NCBI RefSeq assembly: GCF_002220865.2
Contig: NZ_NHRJ02000001.1
Span: 558,001 to 622,000 of the forward strand
Direction of reading: 5' to 3'
Source: Paenibacillus xerothermodurans
GTDB lineage: Bacteria > Bacillota > Bacilli > Paenibacillales > NBRC-103111
DNA length: 64,000 nucleotides
Under the pieces are notes generated by a model that saw only the letters and a program-made list of their open reading frames with translations, was not told the origin of the DNA and made no database searches. Shown here piece after piece: positions 42,684-51,802 of the stretch (its first letter is position 1; every line of letters starts with the position of its first letter). Made by a program: the position numbers and the translations under genes.

Positions 42684-45600
42684 TCACAATGTTTCGAGCG
42701 AAAGTGTGCTGCCGCGACCGCCAGGCTCAGGCGGCTGCACTACCAATCTGCGTGGAAGGCGCGCGCGCAGCTCCGGCACATGGCTGATGACGCCCACGGT
42801 GAGCTTGTCCAAATGCAGCTTCTCCAACGCCACGATTACGGTCTCCAGCAGATCCTGATCCAACGTGCCGAATCCCTCGTCCAAAAAGAAAAATTCAAGC
42901 GGATACTGCCCCTTCAGCTGAATTTGCGCAGATAAGGCGAGCGCAAGTGAAAGTGAAGTGAGAAACGTTTCCCCGCCGGACAATGATGCCACGGGCCTTT
43001 TAACACCACCATTGGCATCGTCCCGCACAATAAAACCACCCGTTGAGTCGACCTCGATAGCATATTTTTGCCGGGTGAGCTGTCCGAGCCGCTCCGACGC
43101 TGCCCGGCTCACCTGGTTCAATTGTTCCTCGGCAAGGAATTCCACGAATGCATTCCCCCTGAGCACCGACTGCAGCTTGCTGAGCAGCGTTAGCTCCGCC
43201 TGCTTAGCGGTTCGTTTGGACTCGAGCTCGCTCCACCGCGCATGCTTGGCTTGCAGCGACTCCCAGTCCCGCTCCGCCTTGGCCTGGGTTTGCAGAGCGA
43301 TTTCGTCCTGCCGCTTGCATTCAGCAAGGTCCGCTTCCAGCGCCGTCCATTCTTCCTCAGTGACGGACCGGCTGGCCAAGTGCTCAGTCAGCTGCCGCTC
43401 TTCGGATTGCAGCTGATGCTCTGTCCTGCCGTACTCTTCAACTTCCGCCACAGCGGCGGCTTTCTGTTCGTCATCGAGAATGGCGGCTTGCACCTCTTCG
43501 GGCTTTGCGAAGCCGAGCAAAGCAGCATGCTCCAACCATTCCGACTCGGCTGTTTGCGCCTGCTCCGCCGCGTCATCAACCGCCCTGGCTGCCGCAGCAT
43601 CCGCTTGGGCTGCTGCATGCATTGTAATCTGCGCAGCTTCCAGCTCTTGTTTCGCTTGATCAGCCGTGATTTTGAGCCCGTCGAGCCGGCGTTTGGCCGC
43701 TCCCAGCTGTTCTTGCACAGACTGGTCGCCAGCCCACTCATTCAAACGCGCGGCTTTTTCCGTCACCTGCTGCTGCAGGTTTTTGAGCTCCGTTTCAAGC
43801 TGCACGGAAGTCCGGTCCAACGCGCTTGATTGCTCCTGCAAGCCCGCTATCAAGCTCTGCTTGTCATCCAGATAGGTGACACTCTTTTCGAGACGCTGTC
43901 GCAGCTCCTCTGTCTTTTTCTCCTGCAACCGGACCTGCTCGACCGCAGCTTCCACCGTATCAAAAGAAAGCCCGTCGAAGCGGCCGTTCCAGTCTGTAAT
44001 TTGTTCCGCCAACGATTCGGCGCTGCGCGCCGCCCGTGATTGGGCCGTCTCGATCAACGTGCTTAATGTTCGCCGTTGTGCTTGTTTTTCCGCTGACAGA
44101 CGTTCGATGGCACTTCGCTCCTGAAGAAGCAGCTGCAGCTGCTGCTGCAGCTGCTGTATTTGTGCCTGCGCTTGCTGTAAACCATGTGCCGCTTCTGCAA
44201 GCATCTGCTCGAGCTGCTGTTCCGTCTCCGCCAAATCAGCCGCGGACTCCGGGAGCAGTTCCTGGAGCGGCCTCTCCGGAGCATCCGCTTGCCGCGCGGG
44301 CTGCAGGTGCGCGTTCACGCCTTGGTGGGTTGTGACCGTTACCTGCTCCCATTCCTGCAGTGCCGCCGCGACCTCGGCCAAATGTTCGTTAGCCAGCAGC
44401 TGCGGCAGTAATGGCTGGCACTGCTGTACCGCGCCGCTCAGCGTAACAAGCAGCTGGCTAGCAGAGAGCAGCTTCTGACCGGCCGTCGTCTGCATTCGCT
44501 CCAACCGGGAAGTGTCTGCAGCTGCCGGTACTGCGCCCACCGGCGCCTCTGGCACTGCAAACGGCTGCGGGTGCTGTGTGGCGCCGCACACAAGACAGGC
44601 CTCCCCGCTCACCAGATGAGCAGCCAATTCCGCCGCCATCGTATGAAGTTCGGCGTCCTTGCTATGCTGCTTTCTCTGAGCAATCGCCAGCGACACCATA
44701 TGTAAAATGTGCTGCAGCATGCCTTCGCTGCGCACCGCAGCCTGATGCACGGCAGATGCCGCCTGCAGCCACTCGCCCAGCCCAGCCGCCCACTGCCGTT
44801 CCTGCTGCCGCGCGGCTTCGACGTCGAAGTTCAGCGTATCCAGTTCTTGCTGCAGCCGCTGCAGTTCCGTCTGCTGCTCCGCCAGCTGGCGGCGGAGCTG
44901 CTCGATTGCGCGCTTTTCCTGCAGCGCCTCGTGCAGCCGTTCCCTTGCCTCGCTGCGTACCTCCGTCCGCTGCAGCTCCTCCTTCAGCTCCGCCTGCAGC
45001 TGCAGCGCCTTATCGCGCAGACCACGCTCGAGCAGCTGCCGCTCCCGCGCGGCCTGCAGCGCGCTCGCTGCCTGCGCCTCCCGCGCTGCCAGCTCGCCGA
45101 GCTGCTCCCGCTGCTGCGCCAGCTCGTCCGCGAGCGCCAGCGCCTGCTGCAGCTTGTCGAGCCGCAGCAGCAGCGGCGCCTCCTGCGCCGCCAGCGCATC
45201 GCGGGCGGCCGCGTGCGCGGCGCTCGCCCGCTCGAGCGCGGCTTGCGCTTGCGAGCGCGCATCGGCGGCGCCTGCGGCGGCGTCGCGCTCGCGCGTGAGC
45301 CTCGCGGCGGCTAGCCCTCGGCGCCGCGCGTACGGGTGCGCGCGCTCCGCGTGCGCGGCCCGCGTGAGCCGCGCCTTCAGCGCGTGCACGTGCGGCGCGC
45401 GAGCGGCGTGCTCCGCGAGGTGGCGCTGCACGCGAGCGAGAGCCTGCTGCAGCTCGCGCACACGGCGCAGCTCGGCTGCGCGGGCCTCACGCGCGATGAG
45501 CTGCTCGCGCAGCTGCTGCGCAGCTCGAGCCGCGGCGCGCAGCGCCTCGGCGGCGGCGTCGAGCGCCTGCTGCGAAGCATCGCCCAGGCCCTGCTGCTCT

Positions 45601-46211
45601 GCGGCCAGCTCCTTGATCGCAGCATCAGTCGCCTTGAAGCGCGCTGCCGTTTTGGCGCTCAACTGATCGCCGTATGGCTCCAAATGAAACAGACGCTGCA
45701 GCATCTGTCGGCGCTCGCTTCCTTTTAACGCCAGAAATTCAGCGAATTTGCCCTGTGGCAGCACTACAGCTCGGGTAAAGTCCTGCATCGACAAACCCAG
45801 AATATCATGCACCCTCTGGTTGACTTCACCTGCCTTGTCCGCGAGAACAATGGTTTCACCGTCCTGATAACGGATGAGCCGGCTCACCGTGTTATTCACC
45901 GACACCTCTCCGCCACGTTTGAATTGACGGTCCACACGGTAACGCACAGCACCTTCCGCCTGCCCCAACTCAAATGTAAAAGACACGGATAACGTCTGCT
46001 CCGCATGGTTCATGATGCCCTGCGTGCCGTTTGCAGCCCGTTCCACCTTACCGAAGAGCGCCAAAGTCATCGCATCCAAAATTGAAGATTTCCCGCTGCC
46101 GGTCGGCCCAAAGATCCCGAAAACGCCGGCGTCGCATAATGCTGTGAAATCAATTTCCTGTGGTGCGCGGTAGCTCTGCAGTCCGGCAATGTTTAAGTAC
46201 ATCGGTCTCAT
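42684..46211 (-). CDS. sbcC: SbcC nuclease ATPase subunit
   Basis: An SMC-like subunit of the SbcCD nuclease that opens hairpins and processes DNA ends. The 1175 residues have an N-terminal ATPase half with GPTGSGKSSILDAMTLAL, a long coiled coil and the zinc hook ACLVCGA (about residue 537). The C-terminal half has the ABC signature SLSGGETFLTSLSLAL and the Walker B FFLDEGFGTLD. Residues ~204-420 are strikingly Ala/Arg/Glu-rich, and the DNA there (about 44950-45600) is far more GC-rich than its surroundings. Start ATG 46211 has AAAGGA upstream. sbcD lies 267 nt upstream, an unusually wide gap. Confidence 0.95.
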   Translation of the reverse strand: MRPMYLNIAGLQSYRAPQEIDFTALCDAGVFGIFGPTGSGKSSILDAMTLALFGKVERAANGTQGIMNHAEQTLSVSFTFELGQAEGAVRYRVDRQFKRGGEVSVNNTVSRLIRYQDGETIVLADKAGEVNQRVHDILGLSMQDFTRAVVLPQGKFAEFLALKGSERRQMLQRLFHLEPYGDQLSAKTAARFKATDAAIKELAAEQQGLGDASQQALDAAAEALRAAARAAQQLREQLIAREARAAELRRVRELQQALARVQRHLAEHAARAPHVHALKARLTRAAHAERAHPYARRRGLAAARLTRERDAAAGAADARSQAQAALERASAAHAAARDALAAQEAPLLLRLDKLQQALALADELAQQREQLGELAAREAQAASALQAARERQLLERGLRDKALQLQAELKEELQRTEVRSEARERLHEALQEKRAIEQLRRQLAEQQTELQRLQQELDTLNFDVEAARQQERQWAAGLGEWLQAASAVHQAAVRSEGMLQHILHMVSLAIAQRKQHSKDAELHTMAAELAAHLVSGEACLVCGATQHPQPFAVPEAPVGAVPAAADTSRLERMQTTAGQKLLSASQLLVTLSGAVQQCQPLLPQLLANEHLAEVAAALQEWEQVTVTTHQGVNAHLQPARQADAPERPLQELLPESAADLAETEQQLEQMLAEAAHGLQQAQAQIQQLQQQLQLLLQERSAIERLSAEKQAQRRTLSTLIETAQSRAARSAESLAEQITDWNGRFDGLSFDTVEAAVEQVRLQEKKTEELRQRLEKSVTYLDDKQSLIAGLQEQSSALDRTSVQLETELKNLQQQVTEKAARLNEWAGDQSVQEQLGAAKRRLDGLKITADQAKQELEAAQITMHAAAQADAAAARAVDDAAEQAQTAESEWLEHAALLGFAKPEEVQAAILDDEQKAAAVAEVEEYGRTEHQLQSEERQLTEHLASRSVTEEEWTALEADLAECKRQDEIALQTQAKAERDWESLQAKHARWSELESKRTAKQAELTLLSKLQSVLRGNAFVEFLAEEQLNQVSRAASERLGQLTRQKYAIEVDSTGGFIVRDDANGGVKRPVASLSGGETFLTSLSLALALSAQIQLKGQYPLEFFFLDEGFGTLDQDLLETVIVALEKLHLDKLTVGVISHVPELRARLPRRLVVQPPEPGGRGSTLSLETL

Positions 46212-46265
46212 CCGATCAGTCCTTTCTTGTTCATCGCATGCTGCATCGTCCGACGATCACAATGT

Positions 46266-46316
46266 TGTGCCAACGCTGGCACATATTGTGCCAAACCTTG
46301 CGGCTTTGTCTGGCAC
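46266..46316. promoter_or_regulatory. cluster of TGTGCCA/TGGCAC half-sites between sbcD and sbcC
   Basis: A perfect inverted repeat TGTGCCA-acgc-TGGCACA (46266-46283), another TTGTGCCA (46286-46293) and TGGCAC at 46311-46316. All lie in the 267-bp gap 46212-46478, which otherwise shows no gene. Possible operator or mRNA hairpin. Confidence 0.35.
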
Positions 46317-46478
46317 GCAATTACGGTGACACCAGCCGTTAGCCCAGAGTGTCCCGCGACTGTAACTCTCCTGGTTAAACTCCCAACGAGCGCTTATATG
46401 CCTTCATCCTGACCAGCTCAGCTTATGTATCGTCGAAGCATCCCACTCAACACCGAGCGCCAGATGAGTGCACACCGA

Positions 46479-47648
46479 TCAGACATGGGATGTCTCCAGC
46501 TCCAGCAGCTCCATAAATAATTGTACGAGCTCCGTCTCCGGTTCCGCTCCTCCTGTCTGACGCGCGTAATAACGGCGGAACAGCTCATCCATCGGCATGC
46601 TGCGCATGGATGCTTCCGCAGCTGCCGCAGCCTCCATTTCCGGGTAGATCGGACGTATATTCACTATGCCGTCATGCGCCTTACGAAGCGTGTGAATTTG
46701 CTCCATTGACATCGATTCCGTCATATGGATCTCCAAATCTATCCAGGCGTTTTTATCCCTGCCCTCGTCCAGCCATAGATGTACTCGAGACAGCCCATCG
46801 GCTGCTTTCCAACGGGTCAGCGGTCTGCCGCTGGTCAAGAATACCTCCTCCAGCTGGGCGTCGGCACCGGGTTGAACATCAATCACCGTCACAGACTTTG
46901 CCTGCCCCGCTTCGGAAAAGCTGTAAGCCAGCGGTGATCCGCTGTAACGCATAAGCGACGCGGCCTTTATATTCTGCGGCCTGTGTAAATGTCCCAGCGC
47001 CACATACTGCGCGCCCATAGCTAGCGCCGAAGTATCTACCGTGTAAGCGCCACCCACCTGGATTGGCCGCTCAGACTCGCTTTCTGCGCCGCCGAGCACG
47101 TAAATGTGACTCATGATCAAGTTCACCGTATCCGGGCCAAAATGCCGGGCCTGCTGACTGACAATATATTTGACTTTCTCCGAGTACGCTGCGCGCAGCG
47201 TTTCCTCCTGAGCATCATCGGATAGCAATTCTTTTAACCGTGATTCCGACGGATACGGCAGAGCGAACAAACGGGCTTGTTCCCCTGTCCGTGCGATATG
47301 AATGAGCTCGCTATCATCTTCCGGCAGCCCCTTCAGCATGACGCCCAGCTTCTGCGCCAATGGTGCAGCGGCGGCTAGACGGTCCGGGTGATCATGGTTG
47401 CCCGCTATGACCGCCACTGGGCGAGATCCGTTGTCCGCCAAGTGAGACAGTGCATCGTAGAATAATTGCTCAGCCGCCGCAGGGGGATTGACCGAATCGT
47501 ACACATCTCCTGCCACGAGCACCAAATCGATTTGCTGATCGCGGACGAGATGCGTGAGCTCTTCCACAAACGCCTCCTGCTCGGCCAATCGGCTTCTGCC
47601 TTCCAGCGTGCGGCCGAAATGCCAATCAGCGGTGTGTAATATACGCAT
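46479..47648 (-). CDS. sbcD: SbcD nuclease subunit
   Basis: The Mre11-type phosphoesterase subunit of SbcCD. The 389 residues from ATG 47648 (AAAGGAAG upstream) show RILHTADWHFG (Asp8, His10), LVAGDVYDSVNPP, AGNHDHPDRL and ALGHLHRPQ, the dimetal nuclease motifs. A C-terminal capping region follows. GTG 47657 is too near the ribosome site. It lies 39 nt after addA in the same operon. Confidence 0.96.
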   Translation of the reverse strand: MRILHTADWHFGRTLEGRSRLAEQEAFVEELTHLVRDQQIDLVLVAGDVYDSVNPPAAAEQLFYDALSHLADNGSRPVAVIAGNHDHPDRLAAAAPLAQKLGVMLKGLPEDDSELIHIARTGEQARLFALPYPSESRLKELLSDDAQEETLRAAYSEKVKYIVSQQARHFGPDTVNLIMSHIYVLGGAESESERPIQVGGAYTVDTSALAMGAQYVALGHLHRPQNIKAASLMRYSGSPLAYSFSEAGQAKSVTVIDVQPGADAQLEEVFLTSGRPLTRWKAADGLSRVHLWLDEGRDKNAWIDLEIHMTESMSMEQIHTLRKAHDGIVNIRPIYPEMEAAAAAEASMRSMPMDELFRRYYARQTGGAEPETELVQLFMELLELETSHV

Positions 47649-47686
47649 GAGATTCACTTCCTTTCATTAGCAATTCTTTCCTCTAC

Positions 47687-50600
47687 TTACAGCTCCAACA
47701 CATGCGCACCGTCAAACAAAAACAAATATTTGCCTACTATCGGTCGCTTCCAGATGTGCTCCACCGCACGAGCGTACAAATCAAGCTGCAGCCGGTATTT
47801 CTCCCGAATCGCTGCGAGAGCTGCGGCGCCCCCACCCCGCAGATGATCGGTTTTATAATCCAGGAGCACCATACCCTGTTCTTCCTCAAAAATACAGTCG
47901 ATTACGCCCTGCAGCAAAATGGTTTCATCAGAGGTCATTGGATCCGTATCATTGTAAACTTCATGTGCAGGCAGCCCATAGCTGAAGGGCATCTCCCGAT
48001 AGACCTGTGGAGAACGAAGCAGCCGCCGGCCCAGATCAGTTTGGAAAAAGGTGACAATAACATCCGGGTCCACGACTTCGCTCTGTGCCTGCGTGAGAAG
48101 CTCGCGATGCACCATATCCGCCAAAGTCTCCCGTACGTTTTCCGCAGACGGTGCGCGGTTCATCTGCATATGCTGCATGACGGAATGGAACACCGTCCCG
48201 CGTTCAGCGGCATTCAGCTTGGACTGTTCCATAAAACGCGGACGCCGGGCAATAGCTGGCCGAAACTCACTGCCTGTCCCATCAGTAGGGTGAGGCGCGT
48301 CAGATAGCTGTTCAAGCAGCTTGTGATGCTCCGATAACCTCTTCAGCTCGGTCACCGATGTTTTGGAAAGGAGGGTGGAAGCCTGCGCGCCGGGGTAACG
48401 CCAAGAAAGCTTGTTCCACGTTTGCGTCTCCCAGTACCGTCCATTGTCCACAGGTGCGAGACTGAATACGGCATTTTGCTGCTCCGTGTCAATCTCGCTG
48501 GCTGCCGCCACCTGCGCCATACCTGCGAATACTTCGGGCCGTGCCAACCTCACTTCCCAGCGAGACTTCTCTCCAGAGAGCACATCCGGGACCCGTCGAG
48601 GTGCGCCCGCCAGCTCCCTCAGCATTTCTGCATCGGGATGGCGCAGCAGGGCCGGACCTATCCAGTCGATATAACTGCGGGCCTTTGCCAACGCCTCGTC
48701 TGGCAGCAGCCTAGCCTCATGCTCGAGATAACGCGACCAGCTGTGCAGCAGCTTGTCTACTTCCTTGACTGTCGCAAGCAGATACAGTTTTTCTCTCGCT
48801 CGTGTTAGCGCCACATACAATACACGCATTTCCTCGGCCAGCATCTCCATCCGGGCCTTTCTTCTAATCACCAGCCACGGCAGTGTGGGATAACTGATTC
48901 TCGCTTCCATGTCTATAAATTTCGGACCGAAGCCTAAATCCTTATGCACCATAAATGTTTCTGTCAAATCCCTTTGGTTAAAACGCTTCGCTAGCCCGGC
49001 TGCGAACACAACCGGAAATTCCAGACCCTTGCTTTTGTGTATGGACATGATGCGCACCACATCTTCCTGCTCACCCAGCGCGCGGGCGGTCCCGAGGTCG
49101 CCTCCGCTATCCTTCATCCGCTCCACAAACCGGAGAAAGCGGAACAGCCCCCTGAAAGACGTTGCTTCATACTGGCGGGCGCGGTCGTACAACGCGCGTA
49201 AATTCGCTTGTCGCTGCTGGCCGCCGGGCAACCCGCCCACAAAATCGTAAAAGCCCGTAACCCGGTAGATGTTCCAAATCAGATCGGCAAGCGCGCCCTG
49301 CTGAGCCTCTTGACGCCAAGCGTGCAGCTGCCGAAGAAAACGCTGCAGCTTATTACTTAGCATGAGATCCGCAGAATTGCCGCTGTCAGACGCTGTGCCG
49401 CTCGCCTTGGAATCATCTGTACGCTCAAGCCAAGCAGGCAGAAGCAAGCCCGAAGCATGATGGGAAGTCCGCCAGGCGTCCTGCGTGAAAGCTGCCAAAC
49501 CTTGCGTTCCGCTGGACCGCAACTCTTCGGATACATCTTCTACCGTCTGCGTTCCGTCGGGGCGCGAGGGTTCGGATGCAGCCTCAGCCCCCTGTGCGCG
49601 AGAGGACCGCGATTCCTCGGCGAAGTGTGCGGCGTCCGTCTCAGCCGCACGAGCGTACGCACACACTGCGTCATAGAAAGTGCCGTGACCGCCGGCAATA
49701 CGGATTTGCGCCAGCTCCTCCGTAGAGAGCTGCACGATAGGAGAACGCAGTACAGAGGCGAGTGGAATATCCTGAAACGGGTTGTCAATGATTTGCAGCA
49801 ATGACAGCAGCACTTCCACCTCGGTCGCTGAGAAATAGCCCGTGCTCAGCTCAGCGTAAGCAGGAATGCCCTGCGCGCGCAGTTCCTCAATCAGCACCGG
49901 CGACCACTGCTGCGTGGCACGCAAAAGAATGACCATGTCACGATACGTAATATCTCGCTGTCCGCCCGACGTTTTATCGTATACCTGAAAGACAGGCCCT
50001 CCGTCCCGACCGAGCAGCTTACCGATTTGCGCAGCAATCATGCGCGCCTCCAGCTGTGCCGTCTCCAATTCTATTGCTTCATTCACCGGATCGCTGCCTC
50101 CCGGCTGCCCAGTGTCTTCACTGTCGGTGCCGCTCTCGCTGTACTCTAGGACTTGTTTGCCGTCTCGGGCGGGGTCCGCATCCGTACGGTCTATGAGAAG
50201 CAGCTCAACCGAGTCCGTGCCGTTGGCGGTAGCGTCCCATGCCGGATAACATTTAGCACCGTATGCGAGCTTCGCCCGCTCATCATATTCAATCTCGGCC
50301 ACGGTTTCACCCATCAGCTGATGGAAAATGTAGTTCACGCCGTCAACTACTGACGTCCGGCTGCGGAAATTTTGCGCCAGGTCTATCCGCTGGCCCGGGA
50401 TGGAACCCTCGCTCAGGTAGCTTCTGTACTTTTCCATAAACAAACCCGGCTCCGCCAATCGAAACCTATAAATACTTTGCTTCACGTCCCCTACCATGAA
50501 CCGGTTGCCGGGCGCCTCACGGGCGATCAGCGCCACGATCGCTTCCTGAACCCGATTCGTATCCTGATACTCATCAAGCAGTACTTCAACGTAGTGCTCC

Positions 50601-51802
50601 CGATATTGCACCGCCACCGGTGAACGCCTGATATCACCAGTCTGCTCGTCCTGCTCCGACAGTATTTGCAAACAGAAATGCTCCAGATCACTGAAGTCGA
50701 CGATACCTTTAGATTTTTTCGCTTCTTGATATCGTCTGCCGAATTCAATGACCAGCTCGACCAAGGACTGCATCAGAGGGGCGAGCACCCGCAATTCCTC
50801 ATCGTATTGTTCAGGCGAGCGCGCAAACAATTCCTCGGCCACTGCGTTAAGCTGGTCTTTAGCGCTGTTCCGCAACTCCTTGACTTGCTCCTGCAGCGCT
50901 TTATCATATTGGTCGCCTTTGCAGGCTTTTAATTTACCGAAGGACACGCCCCGGAAGGCGTCATACAGGCGCCCCCACGAATGTCGGGCTGCTTCTTGCA
51001 GGTCAGCAACAGCCGCCAGATCCTCGCGCAGATTGTATAAATACGGCTCCGGTCCCGACGGGAGTTCAGCGATAGCCACCGCTTCCTTCAATGCTGCAGC
51101 GATGGCTTGCAGTTCCAGCTGCACCGATGCCACAAGGCTGGGCAGCCACGGATTGTCGCTTTGAGGCTGGCGGTCGAACATCGCTGCCGTCTGCCTAAGC
51201 CACGCCGCCGGCTGAGGATGGCTGCGCGAATCGTCATACAGCCGCTGTACCAGCCGATACAGGGCGTCGTCGCTTTTCTCCCCGCCGAACCACTCTACCA
51301 GGCGCCAAAAATCACTATCCTCTGACGCTTCGCCGTATTGTTCCTCGAACAGCTCTTCAATCAGATCCTGGCGCATCAGCTCGCTCTCCGTTTCATTGGC
51401 TATGCGAAAGCCGGGGTCCAAGCCGATACGCTGGTAATGGGTTTGGATGACCTCCAGGCAGAAGGAGTGCAGCGTCGTGATGGAAGCTCGTCCGATGAGT
51501 GCAAGCTGTCTGCGAAGGTGATCTGAGTCAGGATTTCGCTCCAATGCTTTCTCCAATGCCTCGCTTATCCGGTGCCGCATTTCTGCAGCAGCGGCATTCG
51601 TGAACGTAGCGACCAGCAGCCGGTCAACGTCAACCGGCTGCTGCTCATCGGAGATCCGCCGGATAATTCGTTCGACTAACACCGCCGTTTTGCCCGAGCC
51701 GGCTGCGGCCGCCACCAGCATATCATGGCCGTTGATGGCAATAGCGTCCCATTGATGATCAGTCCATGTGGTTCCCTCCGGCTTAGCTATCTTCTTGATC
51801 AT
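47687..51802 (-). CDS. addA: AddA helicase-nuclease subunit
   Basis: The UvrD-like helicase and 3'-strand nuclease of the AddAB enzyme that resects double-strand breaks and responds to Chi. The 1371 residues from ATG 51802 have Walker A VAAAAGSGKTAV, VDFSDLEHF, LDEYQDTN and RFMVGDVKQSIYRFR. The C-terminal RecB-type nuclease motif contains LLDYKTD. Residues ~715-800 form a Ser/Gly/Glu-rich linker with an internal near-repeat (EESRSSRAQG and EELRSSGTQG), probably a lineage-specific insertion. AGGGGGT precedes the start, inside the end of addB (20-nt overlap). Confidence 0.96.
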   Translation of the reverse strand: MIKKIAKPEGTTWTDHQWDAIAINGHDMLVAAAAGSGKTAVLVERIIRRISDEQQPVDVDRLLVATFTNAAAAEMRHRISEALEKALERNPDSDHLRRQLALIGRASITTLHSFCLEVIQTHYQRIGLDPGFRIANETESELMRQDLIEELFEEQYGEASEDSDFWRLVEWFGGEKSDDALYRLVQRLYDDSRSHPQPAAWLRQTAAMFDRQPQSDNPWLPSLVASVQLELQAIAAALKEAVAIAELPSGPEPYLYNLREDLAAVADLQEAARHSWGRLYDAFRGVSFGKLKACKGDQYDKALQEQVKELRNSAKDQLNAVAEELFARSPEQYDEELRVLAPLMQSLVELVIEFGRRYQEAKKSKGIVDFSDLEHFCLQILSEQDEQTGDIRRSPVAVQYREHYVEVLLDEYQDTNRVQEAIVALIAREAPGNRFMVGDVKQSIYRFRLAEPGLFMEKYRSYLSEGSIPGQRIDLAQNFRSRTSVVDGVNYIFHQLMGETVAEIEYDERAKLAYGAKCYPAWDATANGTDSVELLLIDRTDADPARDGKQVLEYSESGTDSEDTGQPGGSDPVNEAIELETAQLEARMIAAQIGKLLGRDGGPVFQVYDKTSGGQRDITYRDMVILLRATQQWSPVLIEELRAQGIPAYAELSTGYFSATEVEVLLSLLQIIDNPFQDIPLASVLRSPIVQLSTEELAQIRIAGGHGTFYDAVCAYARAAETDAAHFAEESRSSRAQGAEAASEPSRPDGTQTVEDVSEELRSSGTQGLAAFTQDAWRTSHHASGLLLPAWLERTDDSKASGTASDSGNSADLMLSNKLQRFLRQLHAWRQEAQQGALADLIWNIYRVTGFYDFVGGLPGGQQRQANLRALYDRARQYEATSFRGLFRFLRFVERMKDSGGDLGTARALGEQEDVVRIMSIHKSKGLEFPVVFAAGLAKRFNQRDLTETFMVHKDLGFGPKFIDMEARISYPTLPWLVIRRKARMEMLAEEMRVLYVALTRAREKLYLLATVKEVDKLLHSWSRYLEHEARLLPDEALAKARSYIDWIGPALLRHPDAEMLRELAGAPRRVPDVLSGEKSRWEVRLARPEVFAGMAQVAAASEIDTEQQNAVFSLAPVDNGRYWETQTWNKLSWRYPGAQASTLLSKTSVTELKRLSEHHKLLEQLSDAPHPTDGTGSEFRPAIARRPRFMEQSKLNAAERGTVFHSVMQHMQMNRAPSAENVRETLADMVHRELLTQAQSEVVDPDVIVTFFQTDLGRRLLRSPQVYREMPFSYGLPAHEVYNDTDPMTSDETILLQGVIDCIFEEEQGMVLLDYKTDHLRGGGAAALAAIREKYRLQLDLYARAVEHIWKRPIVGKYLFLFDGAHVLEL

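Noticed and set aside
42430-42935. Plus-strand frames across the tandem-repeat region
   Set aside because: No ribosome site, repeat-driven low-complexity product, and the 3' part is antisense to sbcC.
44576-45314. Long plus-strand frames of 200-240 codons opposite sbcC
   Set aside because: They result from the very GC-rich, Ala/Arg-rich sbcC segment; products are low-complexity Pro/Ala/Arg and have no ribosome sites.
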